Below are positions 22,301 to 35,100 of a DNA stretch of 64,000 nucleotides, piece by piece. The notes beneath the pieces are model-generated. The model made no database searches. It saw nothing but the letters and a program-made list of their open reading frames with translations, and had not been told where the DNA came from. Both the position numbers and the translations under genes were made by a program. Location: NCBI GenBank assembly GCA_003996215.1, contig QJPP01000833.1:1-64000 (forward strand), written 5' to 3'. Each line of letters starts with the position of its first letter. The first letter of the stretch is position 1. The DNA is from Jaltomata sinuosa. Its lineage: Eukaryota; Streptophyta; Magnoliopsida; Solanales; Solanaceae.

Positions 22301-22438
22301 AAATCACTAGTACTCAGTAGGCATCATAGGTTGACCAAACTCAAGTTGTTACTATATCGGATAAAGAATGTTAAAAACTAATTCTATACGCCGAAAAGTT
22401 TCAACAGTTTAATGATACAATCAATAAAGAGTACTTTG
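19383..22438 (+). repeat. tandem segmental duplication, copy 2 (about 3.06 kb)
   Basis: This is the second copy of 16151-19297, offset 3231 bp at its start. Copies are separated by 85 bp (19298-19382). The short block TTTGATAGTTGATAATGTT occurs at the end of that spacer (19365-19383) and again after copy 2 (22561-22579), so the repeating unit may extend past the obvious border, with different DNA in between. Confidence 0.93.
19510..20017 (+). CDS. pair of small unrecognised open frames in copy 2 (19510-19698, 19751-20017)
   Basis: These are the counterparts of the pair at 16274-16785. The second frame stays open for 88 codons with five amino-acid differences from copy 1. The first starts at a different ATG because copy 2 lacks one T. 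Nothing identifies the product. Confidence 0.2.
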
Positions 22439-24068
22439 AAGTATATCAAAGATGAGATATAATGGGTAGTGCCTAGCGGTATACACCCTCTCCACATAGG
22501 TGTGTTGTGAGGTGGGATCCATGAAGGATTCGAGAGGTTCATATATCCACCCGAAAATATTTGATAGTTGATAATGTTCGTGATGACATAGGTGAAGGAC
22601 CAAAAATACTATTATTCCTTGCAAATATTATTTTTTCTTTAACTTCAATTTTAAAATCATATTTTTTAAAAATTGCAACTAAATTTATGTCTAAGTGACC
22701 ACTAAAAATTCTCGACAAAATACTACTATTTCTTTTCTAGATTAATTGTCCTATTTTTTAATTTTAAACTAGGGAATTTGCCCGCGATCGTTAAAGAAAA
22801 TAACGAACGTTAATACATTCTTAAGCATTTCAACCATAATGTTATATTCTACATAATTACCTATTAATTTTAATACAGTGTTCTTAGGGAAATATTAATA
22901 CATTTCAAGAAAATAAACTCTCAAATCAATGTTATATTCTTCTTATTCTTCAATCATAATACTATCAGTTGTTTTAATTATATTATGAAGATTGATACCA
23001 AATGATAAAAGAAACTAAGCTCAACAAATTTTAACATCAAAAAATGAGAGTTAAAACATTCTTAAGCATTAAGCCACAATATATGTTCCCTAGTAAATTG
23101 ATTTCATCTCTATTATACAGAACAGGCATTTTATAGTAAGTTTTGATGCACCTGCGATAAGCCGATAATGTTTATTTTTTTGTAGTGGGTTAGATCCTCA
23201 TTTTCCCCCTTTAAATTACAACACATACTCTATTTTTCTTGTGAAACGAAGGAAAGTAAAAAATGAATAAGATACTAAACAATTAAATTAGCACGTGCAT
23301 TTCTTCTTTGCACGAATGATCTGATAAAATTCCTTTATATATTTTATACGACTAGTTCATTACTTGTACACAACAAAATAATAAAATTATCAAATTTAGC
23401 ATAAATGGTTTATCTTGATAATTACTCAAAGAAATTTGATGTACATGATCTGTAAATTTTTTTTGTCCATTTTGTAATTTGTATGATAAAGATAAATTGT
23501 ATTATTATGAAGATATAAGTATATTGAAAACTATGTTCATCTTTTAGTAAAATAAAATAGTAATTTTGGCATTAAGGATTGTTTACACCATGTAACAGTT
23601 TGTATTCATTTTGAGTATCAGCCAAACATTTTTACAAGGCATTATCTTAAGGTTGATATCTTTCGGAAAAACAACCTCTCTATCTTAAGGTTGCGTAGAT
23701 ATCACTTTTCGGAAGAACTTGGTTTATCTGATGCTTATTTGAAGCTTAGTCGCAAGCACAACATCTGTCTCTTAGTCCTGTTTGGACAAAACCTTTTAAT
23801 CAAGGAAAGAAAGCAGATATTCTTTATATATAGTAGATTCATTTGCGAGTAAAAGAAAGAGAAAAAACACAAATACAGAACACAGTCTAGAGAAAGCATG
23901 TATCTATAGTGATAGTAATCCATCTGTACCAAATAACACTCTGCTTGTTCTGGTGCCAGTAGTATCCATGCTTAGAGAAGCAGGTAAGCTTGCATCACAA
24001 AGCCTAACTTAATTTAACACAAGATAATTTCAATTATAAGCAAAAAGCTTAATTTGATTACAACAACT
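22439..24068 (+). other. AT-rich intergenic DNA, no gene recognised
   Basis: Only short low-complexity runs and weak repeats are present (cattcttaagcatt near 22828 and 23058). No domain or element ends were found. Confidence 0.4.
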
Positions 24069-24154
24069 ATCGGAAACAACCTCTCTATCTCTAAGGTAGT
24101 GAAAAGGTCTACGTACACTCTACCCTCCTCAGACTCTACTTTGTTGTTGTTGTT
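24069..24154 (+). mobile_element. 86-bp tail-only retroposon with TSD
   Basis: It starts atcggaaacaacctctctat, continues with the ctacgtacactctaccctc block and ends in a TTG repeat. A perfect 13-bp TSD gattacaacaact lies at 24056-24068 and 24155-24167. It is the shortest of the tail-only insertions in the window. Confidence 0.82.
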
Positions 24155-24188
24155 GATTACAACAACTGGTTCAAGAATAATATACTTA

Positions 24189-24740
24189 GGGGTCGTTTGG
24201 ATGCTGGTTAGAATTAAAGTCATTCATGTATTAATCATATACTTTGTTTTGGTTGGTAGGTATAAAATTTTGCATAACTACTACGGTGTTTGGTTGTGTT
24301 TTAGCAATTCTATATAACTAATACATACATTAAAATTAAAAAAAATACACATTTACCCCTGTCAATTCACTCTTAAAACCTTCTTTTATTCTGTGTATTC
24401 AATATGATTGAAGATTAGAAAAGAATCATATATTTTATCAATATTATCTCCGATAATCTTATGTACTAATCCAATACATTCTTCTTCTTTTTTTCAAATA
24501 TAATGCAAACAAAAGTCAATTTCGAGGTATCAAATTGTGATAACTAGATTCATTATAAGTACTTTTGTCCCATTTTAAGGGTTTTCAAATTTTGTCTCTT
24601 CCCAATAATAATGTGTAAAATTAATTTACACCAAATCAAACATTCAACAAGAAATAATTCATGTATTGTAATTCCTACCTAACTAAATTCTGCATAACTA
24701 ATTCCCACATAACTACCATAAAACGAGTTCTTCCTCCATG
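24189..24740 (+). mobile_element. partial TIR element related to the one at 54729-56677
   Basis: Its left end TTAGGGGTCGTTTGGATGCTG resembles the terminus taagggtcgtttggtagctg of the larger element, and the GCATAACTA(A/C)T(A/T)C blocks recur inside it. No matching right end was found, so it is truncated or diverged. Confidence 0.45.
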
Positions 24741-26187
24741 ATTCTTCTTTTGTTACTCAAATCTTTCATAGTACAACCATATTATATATGGAGAGGTTGC
24801 ATAGGACTAGGAAACGGGATATTTTGTATTTTTTTTTTTTTTTATAGTGTAGGTTAATTTACCCAATTTGGGTTTGTAAGCTAGTATTTGACCATAAATT
24901 TTTAAATATTTTTTTAAAAAAGTAAATTTGGATGAAATTTTAATTGAAATTTCAAAATGTTTTGTGCTTGATCATAAATTTTTGATAAACGGACACCTCA
25001 GATCTACTTCATCTCTTCTCAATTTATAGGAAACAAAACAATCTTATCAAAAAGTAGATTTGATCAGGAATCTCTAGTTTATGGCCGCTTCTCTATAGTA
25101 TCAGTTATTGCTTCATTGAATTTGCTTCACTAATAGGCTCACGCTTCGACTTTAATCGTTGTGGACTAGTACTAAGATCGAGTCCTAGACAAGCGGATCT
25201 AATTTTAACAGCCGGGACAGTAAAAATGAAAATGACCCCCTCTTTCGTGAGATTATATGAGCAAATGCATGAACCAAAATATGTTATTGCTATGGGAGCC
25301 TGATATTGAGTCCATCAATTTCTTTTATTTTGCCTTCTTTACTTTTTAATTTTATTAACAGCCCGTTAGGATATGCAATATGAAATCATGATACAAAATT
25401 AAATTAATATGAAGTTGAAGTTTTACTTGAACTTGAATTTGAATCCTAAAGTTATTGTAAGGACAATCTTCAAACAGGACAAATATCTTGGGACTCAAAA
25501 TCATTCACGTTGATGTATTTACATGCAACAGCCTAAAAAGCTCATGTTTCTGAGGGCTTGCAACTTCCTCACACATCAAATTTTATTTGGCACTAAAAAA
25601 TTATAAAAGAACAAACAGAATAACTTAGTAAAAATTACACGAATTGGATTATAATCCGCTTTTTAGTTCATTTCAAATCAAGTAACTTTTGGGCGGGTTA
25701 TTTTGACACCCTAGTGACAATGAACGTATGAACTCAATGACTCAATGCTATTACATAATCAATCAATCAATTTACAGCAGTTCCATTCTTAATACAAAAG
25801 AATTGATCTTGCAATGTGGCTAGCTTTCAATGGACGTGTATTATGGCACAAACTTTTTGAACAGAACAATCGTCTCAGTGGTATGAAATTGTGGGTCGTA
25901 TACATGTCAAAAGAACATCTGCAACTAGGTTGAAAGCGCCGTCAATTCTGCCATGGTTGACTCACAAAGAACTGCAGATTACTTCTCTATTGGATAACTT
26001 TGACAGGCCAAGTCTTTTCAATCTGAACTGATACCGAACTGTAGTTCGGGCAAGGCTCTTGGCTTTTTATGACCATCGCTTAAATGTCTCGAGTTTTAAG
26101 CTCAAATGTATGGTTAAGGACGGGAATCTTGTTCCAATGACTCGGATTGCTGAGACAGATCTCAAAAGGTATCCGGGCAAAGTTTTC
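24741..26187 (+). other. intergenic DNA downstream of WDR11, including its likely 3' UTR
   Basis: The minus-strand gene ends at 26188, so its 3' UTR lies within the upper few hundred bases here. I could not place the poly(A) site. A T-run occurs at about 24830. No other gene was recognised. Confidence 0.45.
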
Positions 26188-29100
26188 TCAGTCAGAGAAA
26201 GGTTGGGAGTCCATGCAAAGATGGACCAGTTTTCTCTGGTATTGTCCATAGTATTCACCAACTGCGTGGACATCTTCACTTTCTGGGTTCAGTCCTGGCA
26301 AGTTAACCAACTTATCTGAAGATTCATCATCCAAGCTAGATAGAAATTCACTATGGATTTCCTGGCAAGCAAGTATAAACATGGCCGCTGTGTCTGGTTG
26401 TTGTGCCCCACGAAGAGAAGCTAACGCCTCTGGCAGTGCACCAGCAGCAACATACAAGATAAGTGCCCTGCATTGAGTAATTACTAAATTAAGGGAACCA
26501 TTAGTTTTCTGGAAAATACCAGTTGAAGAAAAGATGATACCTCCAAATGTTGTGTTCAGAATGAAGAACATGCTGAGCCCACCTCAGCAAAACCCTGCAG
26601 GACCGAAATTTTAAGTTACTCCATTTTTGACAAGTACTATATCGTAAGCAAATCATAGTAGTTATAGGACTTCGACGTTCTCTTTGATCAGAGATAGGTA
26701 TTAACCTTGCATAATCAGTTCCTTTAAGATGTGTTGCAGCTAATGTTGCAGCATCAGTCCAGCATCCAGCATCTTGTAACTGCCAAACATATAGAACGTG
26801 AAATTAGCCAAAACATAGAGAAATATGAAATGTGGCATGTTAATTGGAGTTGCAAAATCTGCACACGTCCATTTATAATTATAATGGCCAGTGAAAGGAA
26901 TAATTCCAAAAATAGTTTAGCAAGAGGAAGTAAAACTTGTAGCACGTTAGAAACTACAGACGATGCCCCAGTTGGAAGACTACAAAGATGACAACACGAC
27001 CTAGCTATGGGTGCATTTGGTACAACCAAAAATATTTTCAGTGGAAAATATTTTATGGATAATTTTCTGGTGTTTAGTAGGGTATAAGTGTAAATGCACA
27101 TGTTAAACGGATAAAGAGTAAGACAGATTTTCATGTGTTTTGGTGATATCTTTGAGTATGAGAATTGATAATAATGTCTTCAAATAAAAATTAACAATAA
27201 GGTTCAAAAGTTGGTTAAAGCAAGTGATAAGGAGTTTTCCCAAAACAATGGAAAGTCATTTTCCCCATTTTGGTGGAAAAAACTTTTCTTGAAGAAAACA
27301 TTTCCCACAAGGAAAAAGCAGTTTTGGTCCATGAGTTACTGCTTTATTCTAATTTTGTTCTCCATATTACTCCCTCCGTTCACTTTTATGTCACATTTGG
27401 ACTTGGCACGCTCATTAAGAAAACAATGATTGACATGACTATTTTACCACACTACCCCTACTAATTGATGTTTAGTATTAGGTCTTGAAAAAATGATTTG
27501 GGGAATAAGTAATAAATGCTAAGGGTATAACATGGAAAAAAATAGTTTTCTTTTCTTGATATGTTTTGTTAAAAGTAACGAGTAAAAGTGAAAATCTATT
27601 TTTGGAATAGTGGACAAGTAAAAGTGAACGGAGGGAGGTAGTATTAGACTACGTGCATCTGACCTAAAATAGATTAGATACTTTGGTCCCTAAATGGATT
27701 GAATCTAATGCACTTTAATGTTTTCCAAGGGAAAATCTAGATTTGGAACTGATTGTTGAATTCTTCACTTGCTTCTTCCCAGCACCTACAAATTCTTAAA
27801 GGAACGTTATCTGAAGACATGATGATAACTAGGGTGTCTCTCAAAGACATTGAACCTTCCTGAAGAGATCCGAACCGATGTTGATCGGACCTCCAAAAAT
27901 GCTGCCGCACACGTATCACATCCTCCAAAAATACATAGTTTTGGAGGATCCAACACACAATCGGCGGTATTTTTGAAGTGTCCCAGCAGCATAGATGACA
28001 ACCAGTAATGTCCAGGCATGCTACAGTTTCTAATCATCCTCCAATTTCACCATGATGGCAAGTGGGATCAGAGAAACAAAATCAAGAAGTGCACTTCAAC
28101 TCTTATCAATAAATGATCCTCCCTTTCAATCCGCAGTAACTCGATAAGAAATTGTCTTGTGGAGTCTTTCAATGAGTTTTCAATTAATTATGCTATTCGT
28201 CATCCCGGTCACGTTCCACCCAAAACTTCATAGACAGCACCTTCACATAATTGACAGAAGACTGCAAGGACCTTAACAATGTTCCTTGTCAAATATCCTC
28301 AGAGAGGAGCTAATTAATTCAACACGCTCGCCAAGATCAGAAGGAATTAAAATTCCACACTAGTAAAATCTCCAATGGGCAAAATCTCATTCAAGGTCAT
28401 GCTTCAGCTTACTTAAGATAATGTACAATTGTGCCATTGACATTGTAAGTCTTGGTTCTTACACAACAACTATCCTCCTTATCACAATCACTACCAGCAC
28501 CCTTCTTGGCAGCAAATTTTTTGCTCGCAATTCAATCGCAGTATTTGGGAAATTTTTCATCACTAGATAAGAACGAGGCTAAAAACATTTCTCCAGTCTA
28601 TGAGATGGTAAAATACCATATTTACTTTGTTGTTGATGTTATGGTTCCTTGCATATATGCTCCTCACAGCTTTCCTATTAGTTGTCGTGTTTTTCTTCAC
28701 TGTCGTTTTCCCCTTTCCATTACCACTCTGATTTGCTTCACTTGAGCCGAGGGTCTTTCGAAAACAGCCCCTCTACCTCCGGGAGATAGAGGTAGGGCCT
28801 GCGTATACTCTACCCTCAGACCCCACTTTGTGGGACTTCATTGTCATTAATATGAACTGCTGTCTGTTTACTTCCGTCAGCTTAAGGACCACAATTGAGC
28901 ATTTAGTTTATTAAAGGTTAAATGCGCCCGGTTTAATAACATAGGGACAAAAATACGAGTAAGACAATAACTCAGGAAAGACTTTACTAGTTTCCTCCTT
29001 CCCCACTGGAAAATGATTTCCTGAAACAAGACACAATTTATACATATCACATCGTTTTTCACTCTCTTTTAGAAGATCAAGTCATTTAATATGGTGGAAA

Positions 29101-32100
29101 AAATCCCCCGACCTATATATACATAAATACATACATATATATAATATATGTGTATATATCATTTACCAAGCTAGTCGCAATTTTCAACATGCAGAGATCA
29201 GCCTCGTGGAACATAGAACCAGACAAGAACAGTGAATAGTTCCACCAAGTAGGAAAGATAAATGAATAGATCAAGATGCTATAAGATTGAATCATGCATC
29301 AAGCTCAATCTGCAATAAGGACACTGCAGATAGTTCTATAAATCTAGCCCATTAAAGTTCAATAAATGAAGCCATATAACTTTAGCATCAGTCAATTAAT
29401 GTTCAAGGCAAGAACAAGATCACTAACAAAAGAGAACATTACCTGAGAACAAGCTTCTTGATGCCTGCCAACAGCACAAAGAAGATGTGTTCCAGACAAG
29501 GACCGGTCTGTTCTCACCATATTGGCAGCAACAACCTACACAAGCATCACAACAAGTGACTTAACAAAGACACCAACACAAAAGAAAGAGAAGGAATTTT
29601 CTGAAAAAGGTAAACTGAAACAATGAAAGGAAGCACCTTCACGGCAAGCTCAAGTAAAGACGTCGATACAGCTGAAGAAAGGGCAACAGCACGCAATGCA
29701 TTTGCATAGAAATACGAGCTCTCTGGAGGCGTGGAGAGCAGTAAGCTAACTGCAGCTTCTAGGTTTCCAATTGATACTAATCTGGTAATCAGAAACAAAA
29801 CCATCAGGCCAAATTGTTGCTTATTGCCTTGTTTAAAATTCAAGGCCAAATGACAGTCACCTAATAAAATGCATGTGAAGGCCAGAAATTAATTTCCATA
29901 TGATGAAAACCCTCATTCTTGATTCCTTTATACGTTCTGTTGTTCCTAAAGAGAGTAATAAATGATATTGGCTCTGTTACTTCACTAGTTTCAGGGACTG
30001 GTGAAATTTCCTGGAATATTTGCAATAACAGACTCGTGATTTGCAATAACAGACTCAATCATTTCAAAAGCATCTGTATTCAGTCCAACCACTAGGGACA
30101 TCAAGAGATATCACCAGTCAATTATGCCCACACATCTTCTCATTTTAGCAATGTGAGCTCCTCCATGTAGACACTCAGCAATGCAAATATTTCAGAAGAG
30201 CAAATAAAAGCATGAGGGGATTTATCATTCAGTCACTGTTATGTTGCAGCTTATGACAGTATGCATCAGTAGTATTCTGGACTTCATCACTTGGATGGTA
30301 AAGCGATATCTCGACCGCGAGTCTGTCTATCACAATTAACAAAGCTATATATTGTATTCCAATGTTAACTGCATTGTTCTTCGACAAGTTTCTCAACTTA
30401 CAGATTTGAGGATATATAAGTACAAACCAAACTAGGCCAACCCTGTTAACCTCATTGACCAACAATCTCAGTGTGCTGACGCAAAAAGATACAAATAGAC
30501 CAACCTCTTCAGCGCAAGTCTGTCTATCACAATTAACAAAGCTAAATATCTCATGTTCACTACTTACAGATTGGAGGATATACAAGTTTTAAGCTAAACT
30601 AGGCCAACCCTGTCAACCTCATTGACCAACAATCTTGGTGTGCTGGCGCAAACAGATATAAATAGACCAGTTATACAGATGACACTCACTCATGTATACG
30701 GTTTTGAATTGCCTCTTCTCCTTCCAGCTTTTCATGCCAAGGAATCTGCTCATTAGCACGCCCCCACAACTCTTCTTGTTCAAAGGCCATCAGCTGAAGT
30801 TGACCATTTCCCTGCCAGAGAGAAGCCATAAGATCAACAGATATCCTGGGATTAGAACTAAAGGCACCTAATTGCTTTCTTCTTCTTCTTTTTTTTGACA
30901 AGCCACTAAAGGCACCTACTTAGAAGGTGTAAACTATTCCTGAGAAATTGGAGTGCAGACACAGAGTTAAAAGGTCAAACTACGAGCAGATTATCTATAT
31001 CATGAATATTCAGCAGAATTATTTGATAAACTAACCAAAGCATTATTTTTTCCCGATCCAGTCCCCGACTTTCCCTTTGATGATATTCTATCTAACATAG
31101 ATACTTCATCAAGATCTGACGTCGAAGCTGATTGAGGGACTCTTGTTGGAGACTTGTTAATCAATCTATTCATCCAGTAGTTTAGTGCTCGCGGTAATTG
31201 CAGCCAGAAAAGAGCTTCCATGGGTTCCCCAAATATAGCAGCAGCAAAGGCAAACCTTACTGCAGAACCTTTATCCACTAGACCAGCATAGAGCCTAACC
31301 ATCTCATCATTAAGTATGCACCCTTGAGTAACAGACATCGAAACATGTCAAATACTTCACCAAGTGTATTGTCTTTTATGCAAAGTTGAAGTGTAAATGC
31401 TGACAGATAACATATTCTACAACATAATATGAGATTACACAAAATAATACCTTCTCTACGATAAGGCTCCAGTACTTTGAGAAGCATCTCAGGCACTACA
31501 GAGTCACCAATACGGGGTGATTCAATCATGTGGTTACGAAGATCTCCAGCTGTTGGAGTTCCAGGAACTTGGTAGTTCGCGTCATCTGTGGTTGTACTCC
31601 ATGTATTAAACCACGACGGCTTCACACCTAACTGTAAGATTGTACGTAATGCCTGCAATAACCAGGAAAAAACAAAAAGAAGAGGTAACAAAACTTTCAT
31701 TTCCAACTTCAATATGAAAATTTTGTTTACCGAAAATAAAGCCACAGAATTTGTAGCATGTCAACAAAAGAACTGACATTGTACTAATTTAACAATCTCG
31801 AACCAAATAGTTAAGACTTAAAAAAAATGGACTTTGAGCCTAACAACCCTAAAAGCTAGCTTTTCAAGTGAGGGTTCCCCTAGACCATATAAGGAGAAAC
31901 CCACCCATTCCCTCAATTAATATAGGAAACCAAAAACCGGGCACGCCAAGACTAGAGTTTCGAGGCGTGAATAACATAACATAGGCCAACTGCCAACATT
32001 ATAGATAATACAACAAAGGGATCAGTCTGGCTATGATACAATGATAAGAAAAATGGACCTTCGTCCTAACTCGATCTCACAAGCTAGATATGAGGTAAGA

Positions 32101-35100
32101 AATCTCCAAGACCATATAAAGAGGCAACAACCAATTCTCTCAACCAATGTGAGACACTCAACAAATTCAAATATTCTTTTTTTCCGAAATAGGTAACTTA
32201 ACAAATTCAAATATTTTTCTCAATAAAGCAATCCTAACTATGTTAGTTTAGCATGCTTTGTTGAGAAAAGGAAAAGCAAAGTTACCAGGGCATGTGGTGT
32301 GGGTAGTAATATGGGAGAACACAAAGGCACTGGTCGAAATCTTTCTTTGACTGGTCGAGCTTGGGAACCATGGACCATTTTATTGTCACCTCTGCATAAG
32401 CCAAAAAACAGTTTTACAAAGATATGCAAGTTCAGGAACCAGAAACTAAAAAAACAAATCTATCTAAGATAGACAAAAGTTTGAAGTATAACAAATGAGA
32501 TATTATTTTGGGTTATCGGAGAAAGTAAAAGAAATTGCATCAAGTTAAAGTATTTCAATTTCTACTGCAAACATCAGGGTATAAATTGATCAATATCAGA
32601 CACAATCACAACAGTCACTTAAGTTGTTCTCCCTATGTGTTACAAGGGGACTAACATTCCTTAGTTTTCAAGGCTAACGCAGGGAACTTTAACAGTTTCT
32701 GGAACTTTTTTACAGTATCAGGATTCTCTAAAACGTAGTGGGTAATAACTGCAATTCAAAGAAACTAAAGCCAATTTCCCTTAAAAAAGTGAGTGTGACA
32801 GAGAGACAATCAGAATACCAAATAATTAAAAAGTGAGTGTGACAGAGAGACAATCAGAATACCCAATGCACTAAGCTCCCTCTATGCGCGGGGTCCAGGG
32901 AAGGGCCGGACCACAAGGGTCTATTGTACGCAGCCTTACCCTACATTTCTGCAAGAGGATGTTCCACAGCTCGAACCCGTGACCTCCTGCTCACATGACA
33001 ACAATTTTTTTTACCCTTTACGCCAAGGCTCCCAAGTAAAACGAATTGAAACAGCATCACAGAGCAAAATAAGCAATCAAATCATGATAAACTCGTCCTA
33101 ACGGCTAAGCACAATGGCGAACTTAGGGAAAAAGAAGCAGAAACAGAGATAAAGGATTCTTCTGGCAACTCCAGACAAACATTTACTTTCTTTCTTTTTA
33201 TGAAGGCTCCAGATAAGCATTACTTTATCTGTATCTACGCATCTAGGAGCAGGACAAGAAATTTGATTAACTTACACAACAATTATTCCAAAGTCTATAC
33301 AGTACACAAGCTGCTTCCTTTCCAACAGGACTGTAGATTTCAAGTTCTACGGAGCAGTGGTTAGACCGGCTATGTTATATGGAGCGGCGTGTTGGCTAGT
33401 CAAGAACTCCCATGTTCAGAAGATGAAAGTTGCGGAAATGAGGATACTCAGATAGATGTGTGGGCATACTAGGAGAGATGAGATTAGAAATGAAGATATC
33501 TTGGACAAGGTAAGAGTGGCCTCAATAGAGGACAAGATGCGGGAAACGAGGCTGAGATAATTCGAGCATGTGCAGAGGAGAGGCACCGATGCCCCAGTGC
33601 GGAGGTGTGACAGTTAGATATGGATGGCTTCAAGAGAGGGAGAGGTAGGCCAAAGAAGTATTAGGGAGAGGTGATTAGACAGGACATGACGCAACTTCAG
33701 CTTACCGAGGACATGACCTTAGATAGGAGGTTATGGAGGACGCGAATTAGGATAGAAGGTTAGCTAGATAGTTAAAGCGTTGTCTCGCTTATGTTTATGT
33801 ACTATTAGTCATACTATTACACTGGTAGTTTCTTGTCCTTTGAGTTTGGATACTATCTGTTATTTTTTGTACTTCGATTATCGTATTATCTTGTTACGAC
33901 TACTGTTCAGTATGATTTGTCAGGTTGTAGTATTTTGCCATTACTTCTTCATTCCGCTATTTCTTTCTCTATACTGCTTTGGATAGGGTTTTTTTCCTTG
34001 AGCTGAGGTTCTATCGGAAACAGCCTCTCTACCTCCAAGGTAGGGGTAAGGTCTATGTACACTTTACCCTTCCCAGAGGCCTAGACCCCACTTTGTGGGA
34101 TTACAGAGGCCTAGATCCCACTTTGTGGGATTACACTGGGTATGTTGTTGTTGTTGAAAATAGATAAAACAGATAATGAAACAGAATAGTAAGCTTGTCT
34201 GGACATACATATTGACTTCAACAAGGCGAAAGCTGCTGTCAGCTCCAGCAATACATAACACCAGTGGATCATTCTTATCTGATCGCAAAGGCAACCAATC
34301 GAGCTCCAATACAAGAGTTCCAGGAAATTGAGGTTGTAAAAGTGAATTGGCTAATGGATCGGGTGAGTCCTGCAAATGAGAAATGCAATATAGTTTAGAA
34401 GCTATTAGAACTGTGTGCCAGACTTTTAGATAACCTTTGAACAGCTAATTACTGAGACTTTTGGCGAATCCCATGCAAAGAACTTGAGGGAAGGGTAATG
34501 GGAAGTTCAGTTATTCAAGTTTTATGGATCTAAATAAGATAAGACTATAGATTAGGAATCACTCTACGAAATGAAGCAGCAATGGGATTTCTGATACTAC
34601 TGGAAATATATACTCTTAATCAGCAACGCAAAGCTATAAAGAATCTCTATTTCTAAGATAAGGAAAACTATACAAATTCAAGAATGTCGACTTCCATAGA
34701 AAAGGAGGACACAAGGGCACTCAGAATATTGAGGCACATGCAAAGAATCAACAAGGGGAATTTCTCGCTTACCAGATCAAATACCGAGAATGTGTTATCA
34801 TAAAACAAAACGGCAATACGCCCACGGCTACGATCTCCAGGAACAACTGGTGAGAACTTGATTCTACGGATCCCTTCCCTATGGGTATTAAATGAGGAAG
34901 ACTGTCCAGTAGTAACATCCCACCAGCGTATGTTTCCTGACCTGTCCCCCATAACCTGCAGAATGGATGCATTACTACCGACCTTGTTAACAATAAGCAA
35001 CCAGACAGCAAATGACACTTTGATGTACAACGAAAACACGACATACCACATGAGGCAGACGATAGGCCATTGCCGTCACCAATCCTTCAGATGAAACAAA

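Noticed and set aside
27007..27660. A second MITE around the Stowaway element
   Set aside because: The left block (gggtgcatttggtacaacc) looks like a MITE end, but no convincing inverse was found on the right.
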